A stretch of DNA of 64,000 nucleotides from Burkholderiaceae bacterium (lineage in GTDB: Bacteria; Pseudomonadota; Gammaproteobacteria; Burkholderiales; Burkholderiaceae_C): positions 124,001-188,000 of the forward strand of contig JADMJJ010000011.1 in assembly GCA_018780645.1 (NCBI GenBank). Reading direction: 5' to 3'. The position numbers and the translations under genes are program-made. Below are positions 47,801 through 49,455 of this stretch, piece by piece (within the stretch, counting starts at the first letter, position 1; the number at the start of each line of letters is the position of its first letter). The notes under the pieces were generated by a model. That model worked only from the letters and a program-made list of their open reading frames with translations, made no database searches and had not been told where the DNA came from.

Positions 47801-48450
47801 CCGGTGGCACTCTGCCGGCGGGCAGCACCGTCGATGTGGACCTGACGACGCCGGGCCAGGCCAGGGTCACCATCGTCGCCGCCAGCGTGCTGCCGGCCGG
47901 CCGCATCGTGTTGGGCCATCTGCAGGCCATGGTTCCTCAAAGTGCCCCTTATGGCTCTTCGAACCTGTTGACCCTCGGCGACGCGCAAATCGACAATGGC
48001 ACCAAGCCAGTGAAGAGCGATGCAGGCCTCCATGTGGTGGCCTATATCGGCGACGCCAGCGGTGACGGCGGCTATGCGGCGGTGGACAGCCAGCGCATCC
48101 AGCGCGTGGCGGGCAAGCAGGACAGCGGCTTTGCCGCCTGGCCCTTGCTGGACCCGCTGCTGCTGGGCGACATCACGGCCAATGGCGCGGTGCAGGCCAG
48201 CGATGCGGCGCGGCTGAACCTGCATCTGGGTGGTGTGGCGCAGAAGGAGATCCCCGCGATCCCCGTCAAGCCCACCGTCCAGGGCGTGTCGCTGAGCCTG
48301 GACCGCAGGCCCACCGGCTTCGATCTCGGCGCGGCCGATGGCGCCTGGCTCGACAGCTGGGTGGCCGAAGCCCAGGCACCGGCCAGGAAGGTCAATGCCT
48401 GGACGGTGAGCGCCGCACCGGCGGTGGCAGTCGAATTGCGCAAGTCCTGA
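17893..48450 (+). CDS. Giant (10,185-residue) LEPR-XLL-type repeat surface protein with RTX, beta-helix, cohesin-like and dockerin modules
   Basis: Very large putative adhesin or cell-surface protein. The ATG at 17893 follows AGAGGAAG. The N-terminus has no Sec signal: residues 1-60 are Lys/Ala-rich and carry ETLEQRLLLSA, the LEPR-XLL-like motif (about 48-58). Approximate modules by residue: 60-2430 filamentous Ala/Gly-rich beta repeats with ~395-residue periodicity and Lys-rich linkers; 2430-4200 and 4520-5490 shorter VGxxAxVxAxG beta repeats; 4210-4516 HG(L/F)xxGxxVxY repeats; 5497-5813 RTX GGxGxD nonapeptides; 5872-6246 propeller-like repeats; 6255-6723 parallel beta-helix; 7026-9450 four more beta-helix modules separated by Ig-like domains; 9460-9650 a NIDO-like domain; 9660-9900 SbsA-type Ig domains; 9917-10040 cohesin-like; 10050-10116 dockerin. 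It is almost cysteine-free. Export is probably through the proteins encoded on either side. Confidence 0.9.
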   Translation: MAKKTKAAAKTNTLMSAVGRLMEQALGREPQQAPAKKAPAHRRRPVVETLEQRLLLSATPLPQPTFNTTLSYSALPTGALDATLEVVDTGAPHLTLQLRSGDRVLASETLDENLRVAFTGSAFNDHLTIKLDGNTSPYAIKIDFDGGTDVPGASDDQLILDGTDAKGLFVNSSDDVLIQGALQIDGDLDVQSKERIDVAQGASLAAQDIRLAALDEAKAGVLGTEIRAVADAQVNLLGATLTGRNISIDAEAKVTLDSKDTELFGKQLKLGVVDAKAAAAIALSGANQITATGTLAMEASAKVDTKLASAPDDSSKNTAKDAAVAITHIDSSAQVRVGGSSGLSAGGALSLAANNAVTAKTTADGSAGTAAGDAKGAVLAASYIHGDTKAELADSASLSGSAIAISANATRSAEVLAKATKGGAEKSADGANESEKKLAEEEAKTSDGSLQFAAAVAVGAINGQSQVLLGGSGALTATEAITVNAGMALSGQAGGLSTTADGSNKEASGTGVGVAVAINTAKAGSQVLLSGSSTLSATGGVNVTSTASSAQFGAQATSGASPTGLGVAGSLAINAGVLKAEALIAAGASITVAEGTTLTLKAETRSSDSAKANAKTTAGGEHEGAGASVAINVADTVARAAVEAGGKVNGAGSLKLDAQSSNTVVTEAKGGAEGGTAITPVAAITLAHHDTVAELRGDEALALKDVALNAKHEGQADTTAEGTPTGTKSALGMAFATAFVVDNTRAAMDRALVLGGALDLAASGKQTTNTTAKSSVKGGKAADKAAEGDVDKEKAAQRAAADDIAADKGARDSADAGATPKAETPTGNGDTEGSDSSALSTAGALAVNVASSRVDAGITVGREVTAAGAVTIKAQAEAHSAAVADGTVTLVGENNTDQGVGVAIALNVGSAEAHAYMAGKLNSTGLSLTAGTPDEAKNTSKAVATAGAGGGKLGAAGALAINAGSAKTLATVDHAARLTLTGDGALSVKAQSSSEHLAEAKPKEVTGKKTGIGAAVAFNLADESTTTRINGGAEVAGAASVTLSADSKNKITTTAEGGASGSTAFVPSIAVTLATLDTSAEVNGTGTLASSGDLQLSAKHAGEATTTASGKADGAGAEGDTAVGVSMAIGSVGDTTRASLDRRAMLGGKADITASSQQSGTSTATASAKGGKPAGETTDAKGADKQKDAALNAADKAATSAGQRGESEEPDAAKPPKAETPDKDADGEGTSSVSVAGAIAVNVADSRTEAYLGGELTAAEAVDLKALSDIDGSAVADASATIAAPAPEGQDSNWGVGVAVALNVGDVDTLASVAGVVTSKGLSATAGMLGEDGKHTFSASSLSGAGGGNIGVAGSLAVNVGGTDTVARLNDTARLNMVGDGAVKVEASSRTDNKAEAKPRDEGAAGSKTGFGASVAVNVIDETTKATAEGQAFVQGAGDVAITATSKSAIMTTAEGGAEAKGAGGTSVTPVVAVTVANLDTIAEAKGAGTLAGSGALNIAAIHSGEATTTAKGKSTGEDSAVGISVAVGVVNDRTRAGLDREATMGGKADIAASGTQSSTTTASASSKGGKAKKADTDEKAVDKAKDGARKAADKTAADTGKRDSAEAGASPKAAVADKDGKATGKSSLSVAGAVAVNLSVSRTEATLSGKLTAADQASVTSLADIDGAAVADGSAVIAAPKANEQDPSNTGVGVAVAINVGDVENRAVVSGEVAAKGLAISAGMAGTEEEPGKHVFSAKSTSGASGGDVGVAGSVAINVGAAKTEALLSADAKVTQTGTDGAVKLTAKSSSEHKTEAKPKAEADGKKTGVGASAAINVVDEITRAAIQDQAAVTAEGGIAVSADGKRSIKTTAEGGAKGGDAVVPVAAVTVAHLDSIAEITGTGELKAGGDITLNAKHGGSATTTATGNATADETAFGAAVAVSVVSDTTRALLDRDAEAGGAIAITASSKQATESNATASAKGGKQKDETADPKGVDNQKDGQRKAADDLAAERSKRDSADAPKKGKAEVAGIDSSGTGKSEALAVAGAIAVNVADTDTLAATGADSKLKAGKTLSVKAQADSDAKAVADGSAVARGENTDSGVGVAVAINVAEVSNRALIAAGNEITAKGLTVQATTGAAAEGEAAPEMGFEARAKSGAGSDKVGVAGSVAINIVNADSLATVDGSARVALKGGDLGVTAHQNTRSEAVAEPKDKGVEAGTTGVGASVALNVIDTETTARVADGAALTGTAGDVSIAATGNQQVTTVAKNGAAAGKTGSGSGTGVGAAVALAIVDHDKTAELGTGDALAASGKVEIKAQHGHRAETTSNADGAGGEAGVGANVAVNVLDDRVTARAARSVTAGGDITVASEALVSSSIQARASAQGSAADSKKADQETENQVQNNPNVDAEDKAEVPKAQEGVDEANAKADKEASFETADIGVAAVVSVTSLKLSNQAVVGTGAELKSVSGDVKVAATTDADATNQARGSAINMLSDSNVGVAVSVTVAEVQGSAQVGEGARLEGRNVAVTAGNVEGGSADFRTTAASSAGGKETGVGGSAAVAVVHLKSEAKVAAGAALQASESLTVSATSRVGQQTLAAGGAVGQDKGVGVAGAVTVLDQDTLATVGDNASLDAAGATTVRADAALNPLLAALDPKDDIFLVPKTKPISSGAAGAGASAGDLGVGGSVVVNVIDGVTEASLGQGVKVNHQVVNAPAEQSVSVLASDKTTLVSAAGALSGAFGDGVAVAAGVDVGVFNKRTSATVGNGSDINARGAIIIEAESREDITSVAAAAGLSTSVAVAASVSVYVMDTATEAVTGNQVGLDGGQVSVQAQGELKSAQVAGQLALGSDAGIGVANTTLVHSDRVEAQLGLQADVRASSAGGLTVKASSSEQLLGIAAAGAGSATAGVAGSAAINVLNETTRAGIGDGATIHASAVQVLADDRTEMLDVAGSVSFGGTAGIGAGAGVTKLSKNTEAKLGSGVNADIAGHLRVQARSSEDLLAVTAAGGGGGTAGVAGSAGVLVADVTVRAFVGDDPADTAASLGAGHVQAHGSVAITADDDLDVTNIAGSIAIGGTAAIGASVGVPVVTKRVEAFVGGGAKLTADGHAAMDAATGTLVESFSAGAGNVGAAADIKNGNRPKAEDLRFSPKDIGSLDIGNDGPQGNVGGDPLLKGLRDTALETQAVRGLAISATNRDSIKNLVLAGGGAGTAAISAAAGVNVFDTTVRAAIGSNASINADTGTAATGQSVQVGASSDFYHLEVGGSLAVAGAAGIAPAVGVTTLNMTTQAQIGAGATVNALDDVIVKAQAEERLVMISAGIGGGTAGIGGAVTVPMITTATQATVGAGASVMAGGDVGVMASDDSKLLVVSGAIGAGTAGIGASVGVLNLDKNTAAVVGSGAQVDALGLGQGLTGVLDGTSTAEALGKSSSHGLVVQAESREDVTHLAIAAGIGAVGIAGGVTVSLIDADTLAEIGQGALINQRRQSEASAEQDVVVRAADQVETLSFAGAIGGGTVGLAGAVDVGSVKNDTSATVRSGARVAARDDVAVGAQQRADNQGFAISGGAGVVGFAGSVSVWSLGSSLTADYQDSRGVRENAFENDKNERMDQRAADQLGAQGGQIGGLLGSYDKGNTGDGRNSAGERLAQIGGQAGASVTGKSPKASDLKSLMASQAASPGTASLVEAGAEIVAGDAISVQAEDRSDSDFTVGSGAIGMVGVGGSVGVLNVAHNAQAMVAGDLSAGGQISINGQLKEHVDQLGIAAAGGIVGLGAAVSIINDSSTSGAQLLDGAVVRQAGALSVQAKSDQTVLGATAGAAIGAVPVGASIARVNIGNANATDVRASIGNNTRIGQDGTVGQIDVKAHGRLDAELDVAAMAGGIGAFTINSAEIYAKPDVRASVGDGGEISSSGDLNVVASTSQTVDAQVFSLSIGGLAAGASVVTAELAPVLSASAGGELNVGGRLNIAAAHNVDPATRQALRNANNVSGVDLPGVYAYADAPSVAIAAASVSIANSRSLADVQASLNAGAKVSAGNGVTVNADGFNLAKTRGVGFSASAVGAGLLSGSATASGNERALIGTNAQISGASLSVQAQGADRADAMVDATNLAGFTNAGKSAVTATSSGKLQAELGAGAKVGVAGQVQVRAKSLTDADARAKAVNVGLAGSFGMVKADVTVTPTVAALAAAGSQISAGDVLIEAQHGSPVTLADGSIAAMDSAANTISTEAPHGLATGDRVQYQLRNGTVMSGITADQSYGVIVVNDTTVKLGNPFKASDVDGNYDTIRFASPHGLKTGERMVYNFAPDAGGAASAMAGLVAGQGYYVRVIDANTVKLGSSLEAVTRSLNGFASSAVNATSEAITLANHGFADGQAVTYRAPYTARFTGSAADADTDTLLLTAPLNGQPFQTGDKVVYNTTTLDGKPGGTALGGMSRGGSYYVYRVDATHIKLSTQAIKGDGTDVFVNLTRSTAADASQHSLVRSGEKVIDGLIDGRSYYVKRIDANSFQLAESAGGVAINLGMSNVSGTHYIGVEGIDLNSAGVKGQHWLELDFSGTYSGGARLVGAGGLVANPDALGIDGVSRAHGVGPGFGLAISDVGAKASVTMKPVVSAGLGAGAQIDASGNVIVNALSHVNAEGTTGAVSGSLFAGFGNSTTRINLEQTTTASVGDGAKVNAGNQITMGSDSRQQAIANAVAGAAAAGVSSGGADAIVESLPTTTTQIGASAQLGAKGDIALTARMGARGEATADAMAYAALGSGGATNAFWAVGQALNDFSGDARNTQVKIAAGALVRSEKKLDVQARVDDSQIDARSEASAASVVYSDPDAKARTLFKSNASVDVAAGAELTGVNNLNMQAVHQDANLHAHAFADGGSAFGGPDAEAWAIQRQASRITVADGASLASKDLNVEAVNADSLARATGDASGFSLEGSDFTAHETKSRVRHIDYNGDVILLSAPTPKLVIDAAGNIVEAQGVTATSEAGRIVVGKIDNNGGIGKARFAVNAVPMGLLPGNLGTIEGTLGTLKGRHSFETVELINHSTKDLWVGDINPVDSSGRAQVSIEADINQFQFDISHDYGPTAVRIENLAQTGHANVVLTGLIDNPLGKTTVVARAGDILSTAAQLLRSNSVDLQAAGRIGASNQRLNIELVASAGRETGLNAKAGGSMALGLGLLDRGSATPGQMKAGTLEAGADIDLLLRPSLLQTAVSQVLTSYLVDVTEKMAGGIGGSTATYENHYKPDVAGPAFEPPLAIFAIGGVHVDTNATFAMLRAGGNIVVQADAGTTRINITASTDLTGMGRIDVRSNGTITLTEVDGDLRAGEIRSSAHDVTLVAAGGIVDADGDALADVAGNRISLTAQEGAIGNLLNDLEIDSQLSAPGALNALAARDVFIRETAGGLNVEQVVASAGDVRLSTTDTVAADEHILIGEQGRVSALLGAVALQSGDAVLINGKVQTGGRLTLRTDYRNADRAQGGTIRVNGPVTAAELLMEGEDDGDLMDASSVNVKLIAYGMGGDDEIRGGSADDQLYGGDGADELVGAAGNDLLVAGSGVGDVLRGGDGDDIIYGSNDGGESDPDFGDGVRAGDLIEGGAGDDQIHGQGGSDFIDGGSGKDVIDAGAGDDLVYGGLGADKVFGHLGDDTIHGVAPEADDGLADELSGEWGDDLIVGGSGGDLIDGGFGNDRIASGAGDDIVHTGAGLNEVEAGDGNDQVYGSNDGADRMDGGAGDDRLYGFAGNDQILGGAGDDIIEGGAGDDLLEGGAGADLMLGGADHDRLYGHSVSGADEDNAVDQLYGDFGTGGNEAGSGRDRLDGQGGNDLLYGEGGDDLIAGTQGFAQVEASGGDSNVIQFGGNGDDSAFVAPAATAAPVLQAIDYTMTRAAAKLPDGIIQRGRWADLGGMATGGGLSGTGGLSTEPAMAVANGQQFVVWIETRNGSPEVRVAHLVNGAWVSLGSASGSSLTGESAFDARIAIDGTGAPIVVWTSAKGGQQEIRAARFSGGAWTSLGTLSTGGQADSAQLVMTAAGPVVMWLDGAADAKTVQARRLEGGVWTAMVAPVSGAAVQGLTLASDGANVAAAWTEVVGGVRQVVVQECNGTAWTALAGSASADAQLEGALSHNTQASLAYHQGQLFMAWQAFSDQGVSLLVARYDAAGAQHLQADFGIAFGTDTISQPTLSAGGDALRLLWLRSPGATELATQLNAMRWNGNAFAEEVPGEATGRGLSLTGGRAQDLAVATDAQGRTSVAWADAFGGQPEIYVRGMTATLGRTFVADSSKGVSLQDVLDEQDLGAGDSIIIIGEHGAITIDADDAGVQLFGDDGLVGSITVGAGAHDVLLSRMRAGTITVEDANGFTLTESVVKGVELINGSGAQITHNQINGMVTVTGAVQGALIDHNTLRGLKVQEGNESDVGASGLTISANTITATQTGLELAVAASGRIRDNLISGGSTGLDIAQTFTGLIDGNRIEKAQTGVRYNAGAALSGNVLSQNQVGISTSVSGAQALGFVAGSGVNQLKDNVTGIVMNGAQVQMQEVSGSVVAVTGSGVLGGSSLEQAMWLHDNERAVANFAGSIQYSRFTANRIAVDVTADMGGLRVTHSLFDRNVKAGLQLTGASDVRIAQNTFYAATGDNIRLQGKSSNVEIQGNILWAEGGYDIYVANDSQAGFYSDYNNLYKSGGGALVFWTKTFTDVLDWQVDVARYDQHSIGATAVNPDWARPQFRDLARGDFRLFDATAGLRSSSPGVDAGNATLDIGQSLSYQNLLNNAGFENGAAGWTVNTDAGTKAGNAYEGGKYFTAGSVEQGFAWQNIDLRAAGYTAAQLDSGSLDIVFSARLRTAALGANEAGSRDTGTLKLSFLAADGTVLGESLVKATNAADRWELVGGRTGIPTGARFAVLRVDALRNSGTPNDVAVDQAFLGVVADGFTPDVGAYGAGTHEAGPSTARKIALRWPDLYTDWEKNEPQTIRWETSNNTGNSPVRIDLLQDTPDGPKLLANIAASVADNGQFIWTPQHSGIDFGTKGLRIQISLVNAPEVMDRAQETFSVPEDGHNFYVDDGSDAGDAYTPGAVGSNRNTGKTADAPKTNPVNLLRAYELQAGDTLFIDSGDYPLIDSIAVSGNADVSARLADAVGPGMGKDEGFTITGPADASQIARLFPAIAGDKTRALIELEDADFVTVRHLTLENANRGLYVHDGSDGFQASDLTASGHAKDGIRIESATPFASFERLVAFDNKLHGVFLSGGFAALTHSSAYGNGQSGFSISGQFTAASDNRAWGNDVGFNFDGGKGALIQRNTAHDNRVGIKSAGGTEAQRTVIGDTDLSKGNGNLIYNNRGGGIEADYALIAGNTVWGSTAGWGINSNIGALAQANVVHGNADGIQVKGSNSRISNNRVYANTGIGVQTDHGEVAENVIYSNATGLKIDDSQGSTAGRVRNNLIYANSLRGVQISANQLDFISNTVIQTVGDAVRVEGSSRNVRFYNNILGASQGYALWVAADSQQGFASDYNLFMPGGAGAKLGAWQGADRADLAVWRSATFGDANSLVVDPAFVDMDGADDQLGYVNAQSDGRDDDFHEKSLHGGFAGGGLAPVRGESGLPQLQAVMALVSDQQSVTIDRGRAVDAFTNEPANSGGYINLGAYGNTAQAGRSPAQFITVLAPNGGERIGQNSTVELRWRSFGFAGTVNIEVRGAGQTEFTLLASNEVNDGSYLWTVDGEAFDPASDYELRITSVAAPGITDSSDAPFEVLAPIHVYYVNDNSLVGDEYSSAIGNDANDGLTPDKPKASIRAILDAYDLNPGDIIKVDTGSYTLGTNIFVVEQDSGVEIVGAAEHATVINRGNTGTGTAVFEFQGADKVILRNLSITGAQTGVLLSATADSDQVSVIDSQVYGMAVGINVAAGNESFTLSGSEVRNNTGNGVTIAATDALLSNNLIRDNGLNGITISGARGKVTGNEVRDNAQSGINASNTPATGQINATVVSGNKVSGNKAAGLGSGGIAASWNVLVTGNQVSGHVGAGIAVNGGAVASGNEVSGNATGISVIGSGHAVDNHVFANTTGVYSLNSSNVIAGNHIHANTGVGVMVSGNQADVRNNRIIGNGGNGVVLDGVSGTPVVENNTIITSTADAIVVQGSSKNVRITNNILDVRGSGTAIKVNSTSQEDFQSDYNLFALGANAKLGSWEGKTLATRSDWFYELGQDKSSLTANPGYVDADGADDQFGTADDDVHLRTDSVGVDRGNPASAYGNEPQPNGGRIDLGAYGNSNEATASAEQTIQLLGPNGLDKLEADQAVTVSWRSTGIPAGASLSLELSLDLGQTWTTIASGLGVNAQGLGQTSWTPTGETQGNKALLRISAELPQQTVTDTSDEAFLIANGGTDYYINDGSTAGDEYTSAIGDNANSGKSADKPMASLAALLRAYDLNPGDVIHVDSGNYQLATNIVIDAQDSGVQIAGAVQPGHATVLNRGNTTSGTAVFQFLGADNVTLRNLSLTGAQTGVLAAAGADSDHVTVLNSKVFGNSGAGVSVGAGNEFFKLTDSEVHGNSGNGVNVVATDAELARNTVRNNSSVGINLTGARGKVLDNQVRDNGQSGITAGDSGLSGANIVVVQGNTVTGNKASGLGAGGIVGTGGVRISGNQVSGHVGAGIAVNGGAVASGNEVSGNATGISVIGSGHAVDNHVFANTTGVYSLNSSNVIAGNHIHANTGVGVMVSGNQADVRNNRIIGNGGNGVVLDGVSGTPVVENNTIITSTADAIVVQGSSKNVRITNNILDVRGSGTAIKVNSTSQEDFQSDYNLFALGANAKLGSWEGKTLATRSDWFYELGQDKSSLTANPGYVDADGADDQFGTADDDVHLRTDSVGVDRGNPASAYGNEPQPNGGRIDLGAYGNSNEATASAEQTIQLLGPNGLDKLEADQAVTVSWRSTGIPAGASLSLELSLDLGQTWTTIASGLGVNAQGLGQTSWTPTGETQGNKALLRISAELPQQTVTDTSDEAFLIANGGTDYYINDGSTAGDEYTSAIGDNANSGKSADKPMASLAALLRAYDLNPGDVIHVDSGNYQLATNIVIDAQDSGVQIAGAVQPGHATVLNRGNTTSGTAVFQFLGADNVTLRNLSLTGAQTGVLAAAGADSDRISVIASRIYSNTNGISIAAGNDDFLLRDSVVQGNASGVSISADGGLIDNSEIHGNTGRGIYVSGNSAGRVITVQNSRVHDNGGTGIDAQNHTRVVGNQVYNHLATSTHGVALSGANAEASGNKVFGNLSGIRADGNALVLNNEAYSNATGITLSNGTSRGNRVYSNSIGLADTGSGQIENNLIYANTNAGIVITNDRGTQAVRNNTIYQEVGDAIRVNGSNAKLYNNIIWVNSGYGVNVISGGASLKSDFNLFHTPLAGGNVGLINGTQSGSLAAWRLASGQDAGSKAGSPMFLDIDGADNVLGDKGVTTGGGSDDNFGLRAGSAAIDAGSMWTGTGLDIEGRPRRDDPSTANTGEGLPLYVGSAMGGSSFANVGTKLPLRHTDSSALVNLPFEFTFYGKTYTSVRVDVNGFLQFAGPDTGNSNSNTLDGLLRNARIAPLWDNLATNTADTSRDVYVDKSVAGQVTVRWAAVQEGTANVVNFSVTLFSDGRFRFDYGQSAAGLTPTVGVSAGNGQTYVLAAYDGQSNLSNAASLMWEPKPGLDFHDIGAYEFQGDSQDRTAPKVVSISNLPVDGGNINQRFSSLLIKFSEALDGVSARSAANYELRSAGADGLFNTADDQLIALKPGYSYPATDLTLQLVNGPLADGLYRLTLAGSLFDTAGNALDGNGDGTGGDAYVRTFSINRAAAPLQISSFTQTDSGFKLRFTEAVDAAKLNLYNGQSDAPGAASGASDLIVTGPGGALVAGSLVLDADGKGFTFVRTGGVLGEGAYTVKLASRDDGVTTKIGALLDGDADGTAGGNYQKSFVVAASNAAVLGIGEVARGPGQTLAIAASGYNFPLTLDNAAGATRISFTLNYDAALLNITGLTGGTLPAGSTVDVDLTTPGQARVTIVAASVLPAGRIVLGHLQAMVPQSAPYGSSNLLTLGDAQIDNGTKPVKSDAGLHVVAYIGDASGDGGYAAVDSQRIQRVAGKQDSGFAAWPLLDPLLLGDITANGAVQASDAARLNLHLGGVAQKEIPAIPVKPTVQGVSLSLDRRPTGFDLGAADGAWLDSWVAEAQAPARKVNAWTVSAAPAVAVELRKS
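18040..18066 (+). other. LEPR-XLL-like N-terminal motif of the giant protein
   Basis: Codes for LEQRLLLSA (residues 50-58), preceded by the basic stretch HRRRPVVET. The motif matches the LEPRxLLSA pattern (here Gln replaces Pro) that NCBI protein models name LEPR-XLL, found near the N-terminus of very long repeat proteins. Its location at the only non-repetitive N-terminal part makes it the best candidate for an export or recognition signal, which is an inference. Confidence 0.7.
19140..25190 (+). repeat. Tandem ~1.19-kb (~395-residue) coding units with Lys/Ala-rich linkers
   Basis: Within the giant gene, the phrase AKGGK begins a charged linker at about 20221, 21397, 22594 and 23782. Related linkers flank the array near 19140 and 25005. 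Spacing is 392-407 codons. Each linker (for example KKADTDEKAVDKAKDGARKAAD) is followed by a Ser/Ala segment and then (V/T)AGA(I/L/V)AVN, and each unit then repeats the same succession of beta-type motifs (AKPK, TTAEGGA, AKHxGEATTTA). The units are diverged, so the duplication is old compared with the exact repeat near 42-45 kb. Confidence 0.8.
34381..35332 (+). repeat. RTX (haemolysin-type) calcium-binding repeat block
   Basis: Codes for about 317 residues (5497-5813) of GGxGxDxLx nonapeptides, such as GGDGDDIIYG, GGAGDDQIHG, GAGDDLVYGG and GGAGDDIIEG. These form parallel beta-rolls that fold on binding extracellular Ca2+. RTX blocks are typical of substrates secreted unfolded through TolC-type channels. 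Unusually, the block lies in the middle of the protein, with more than 4,300 residues after it. Confidence 0.93.
41833..43324 (+). repeat. ~1.49-kb apparently exact direct repeat, copy 1
   Basis: Sequence 41833-43324 recurs at 43705-45196, an offset of 1872 bp that preserves the reading frame. I saw no difference between the copies: translations in several frames on both strands are identical. The repeat begins inside a beta-helix module (GNQVSGHVGAGIAVNGG), runs through its Ig-like spacer and ends in the head of the next module (AGADSD). The 380 bp just before each copy are homologous but clearly diverged. Confidence 0.9.
43705..45196 (+). repeat. ~1.49-kb apparently exact direct repeat, copy 2
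   Basis: Second copy of 41833-43324. After it the sequence diverges (DRISVIAS here, DHVTVLNS after copy 1). The identity over both Ig-like and beta-helix parts indicates a recent duplication or gene conversion, or an assembly effect. Repeats of this size are prone to in-frame loss or gain by recombination. Confidence 0.9.
47640..48240 (+). other. Cohesin-like plus dockerin tandem at the C-terminus of the giant protein
   Basis: Residues about 9917-10040 show a cohesin-like beta-sandwich pattern (ISFTLNYDAALLNITGL ... GRIVLGHLQAMV). Residues about 10050-10116 are a dockerin: two F-hand calcium loops, GDASGDGGYAAVD and GDITANGAVQASD, each matching Dx(S/T)x(D/N)GxxxxxD and each followed by a helix (SQRIQRVAG, AARLNLHLGG). 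In cellulosomes, dockerins bind cohesins on scaffolds or cell surfaces. About 70 residues follow the dockerin. Confidence 0.75.
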
Positions 48451-48483
48451 CCCTTGAAACTTGAATTGACAGAACGGAATCCT

Positions 48484-49092
48484 ATGAAAGCCTTCGCTTC
48501 CCTGCTCCAGAGAACCTTGCTACCGCTGGCAGCCTCGCTGGCGATGCTGACCACGTCCAGCCAGGCCGCCATCACGCTGACGCCGGTGCAAAGCCCAGTT
48601 CTGGTGGCGCCGGGCGCCCAGGCCCAGGTCGAATTCAAGGTCGATTTCGGCGGCGACCCGCTGGAGCTGATCAGCTTCGACCTGGGTCTGGTCTACGACG
48701 CCGCGAAGCTGAGCCTGGACATGGCACCGACCTTCCAGTACGGGGGGCCGGCCCCCGACTTCAGTGCCGGCAGCTTCGTCGGCAATGCGCTGCCGGGTGT
48801 CTACGTGATCACCTGGGCGCTGGGCGCGCCGCCGTTCCCCGATCCTTTCGTGCTGCCCACGTTTGCAGGCGAGGGCGTGCTGCGCTTCTCGTTCACCAAC
48901 ACCGGCCTGAGCAGCGGCAGCACGGCACTGATACTGGGCCTGGCCTATTCGACCTTGGACGAGGACCTGGAGGCCGGCACCGTGGCCACAGTCAGCGCGC
49001 TTGCCGTGCCAGAGGCGCAGACCTGGCTGCTGTGCCTCGCCGGCTTGGCGGTGATCGCCGTGCCGTTGCGCCGCCGCAACGCCCAGGGTTGA
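48484..49092 (+). CDS. Small PEP-CTERM protein with cohesin-like domain
   Basis: Exported protein (202 aa from the ATG at 48484; a TTG at 48454 would only prepend ten residues to the signal peptide). Signal peptide: LLPLAASLAMLTTSSQAA. The body is a beta-sandwich resembling cohesin domains (ISFDLGLVYDAAKLSLD, GEGVLRFSFTNTGLSSGSTAL). The C-terminus is a PEP-CTERM-like signal, VPEAQTWLLCLAGLAVIAVP, then RRR. It lies 33 bp after the giant gene, on the same strand. If the cohesin reading is right, it could hold the dockerin of the giant protein at the cell surface. An exosortase would have to be encoded elsewhere. Confidence 0.8.
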   Translation: MKAFASLLQRTLLPLAASLAMLTTSSQAAITLTPVQSPVLVAPGAQAQVEFKVDFGGDPLELISFDLGLVYDAAKLSLDMAPTFQYGGPAPDFSAGSFVGNALPGVYVITWALGAPPFPDPFVLPTFAGEGVLRFSFTNTGLSSGSTALILGLAYSTLDEDLEAGTVATVSALAVPEAQTWLLCLAGLAVIAVPLRRRNAQG

Positions 49093-49140
49093 AGTGAAAC
49101 GGATCGACCTGTCAAAGGGTGGAGGTGATTTGCGCTTCGC

Positions 49141-49455
49141 CGCTATGGGGTGGCAGAGGGGTCGGGGGGCCGGACAGAGCGGGCTGAAGCTTGGGCCGGT
49201 CCTGGACGGACTGGCCTCCAGCTTCTCTATGCCCGCCCTGTCCGACCCCCCAACCCCTCTGCGGATGCGCTGGTGCCCGCCAACACCGGTTGCAGCAGGG
49301 ACGAGGGCGTGCCGGCTGCAGCGGGCATCAAGAAGCCGGAGTTCGACCCGTTCAGGGCGAACAAGGCTTCAGCCCGCAGCGGCCGGCGCGCCCTCGTCCC
49401 TGCCGCTTCACGTTTCATGTGTCGTGTGTCGCGCCAAACGCGGTGGAGAACTGAA
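49141..49455 (+). repeat. Two-hairpin intergenic element, copy A
   Basis: Gene-free 363-bp gap filled by a structured element. Hairpin 1: arms 49155-49175 and 49240-49260 pair at 19 of 21 positions, with further pairing inside (GAAGCTTGGGCCGGTCC against a nearby partner). Hairpin 2: arms 49295-49326 and 49372-49403 pair at 29 of 32. A homologous element lies on the opposite strand at 57399-57734. The element ends at the ribosome-binding site (GGAGA) and ATG of the next gene. In-frame starts that read through it (for example at 49150) are not credible. I see no coding content. Confidence 0.75.

Noticed and set aside
49150-49455. N-terminal extension of the GAF-HlyD gene starting at 49150
   Set aside because: The extension lies entirely in the two-hairpin repeat element; the ATG at 49456 has a proper GGAGA site. 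The analogous extension of the ghrA-like gene to 57680 was rejected for the same reason.
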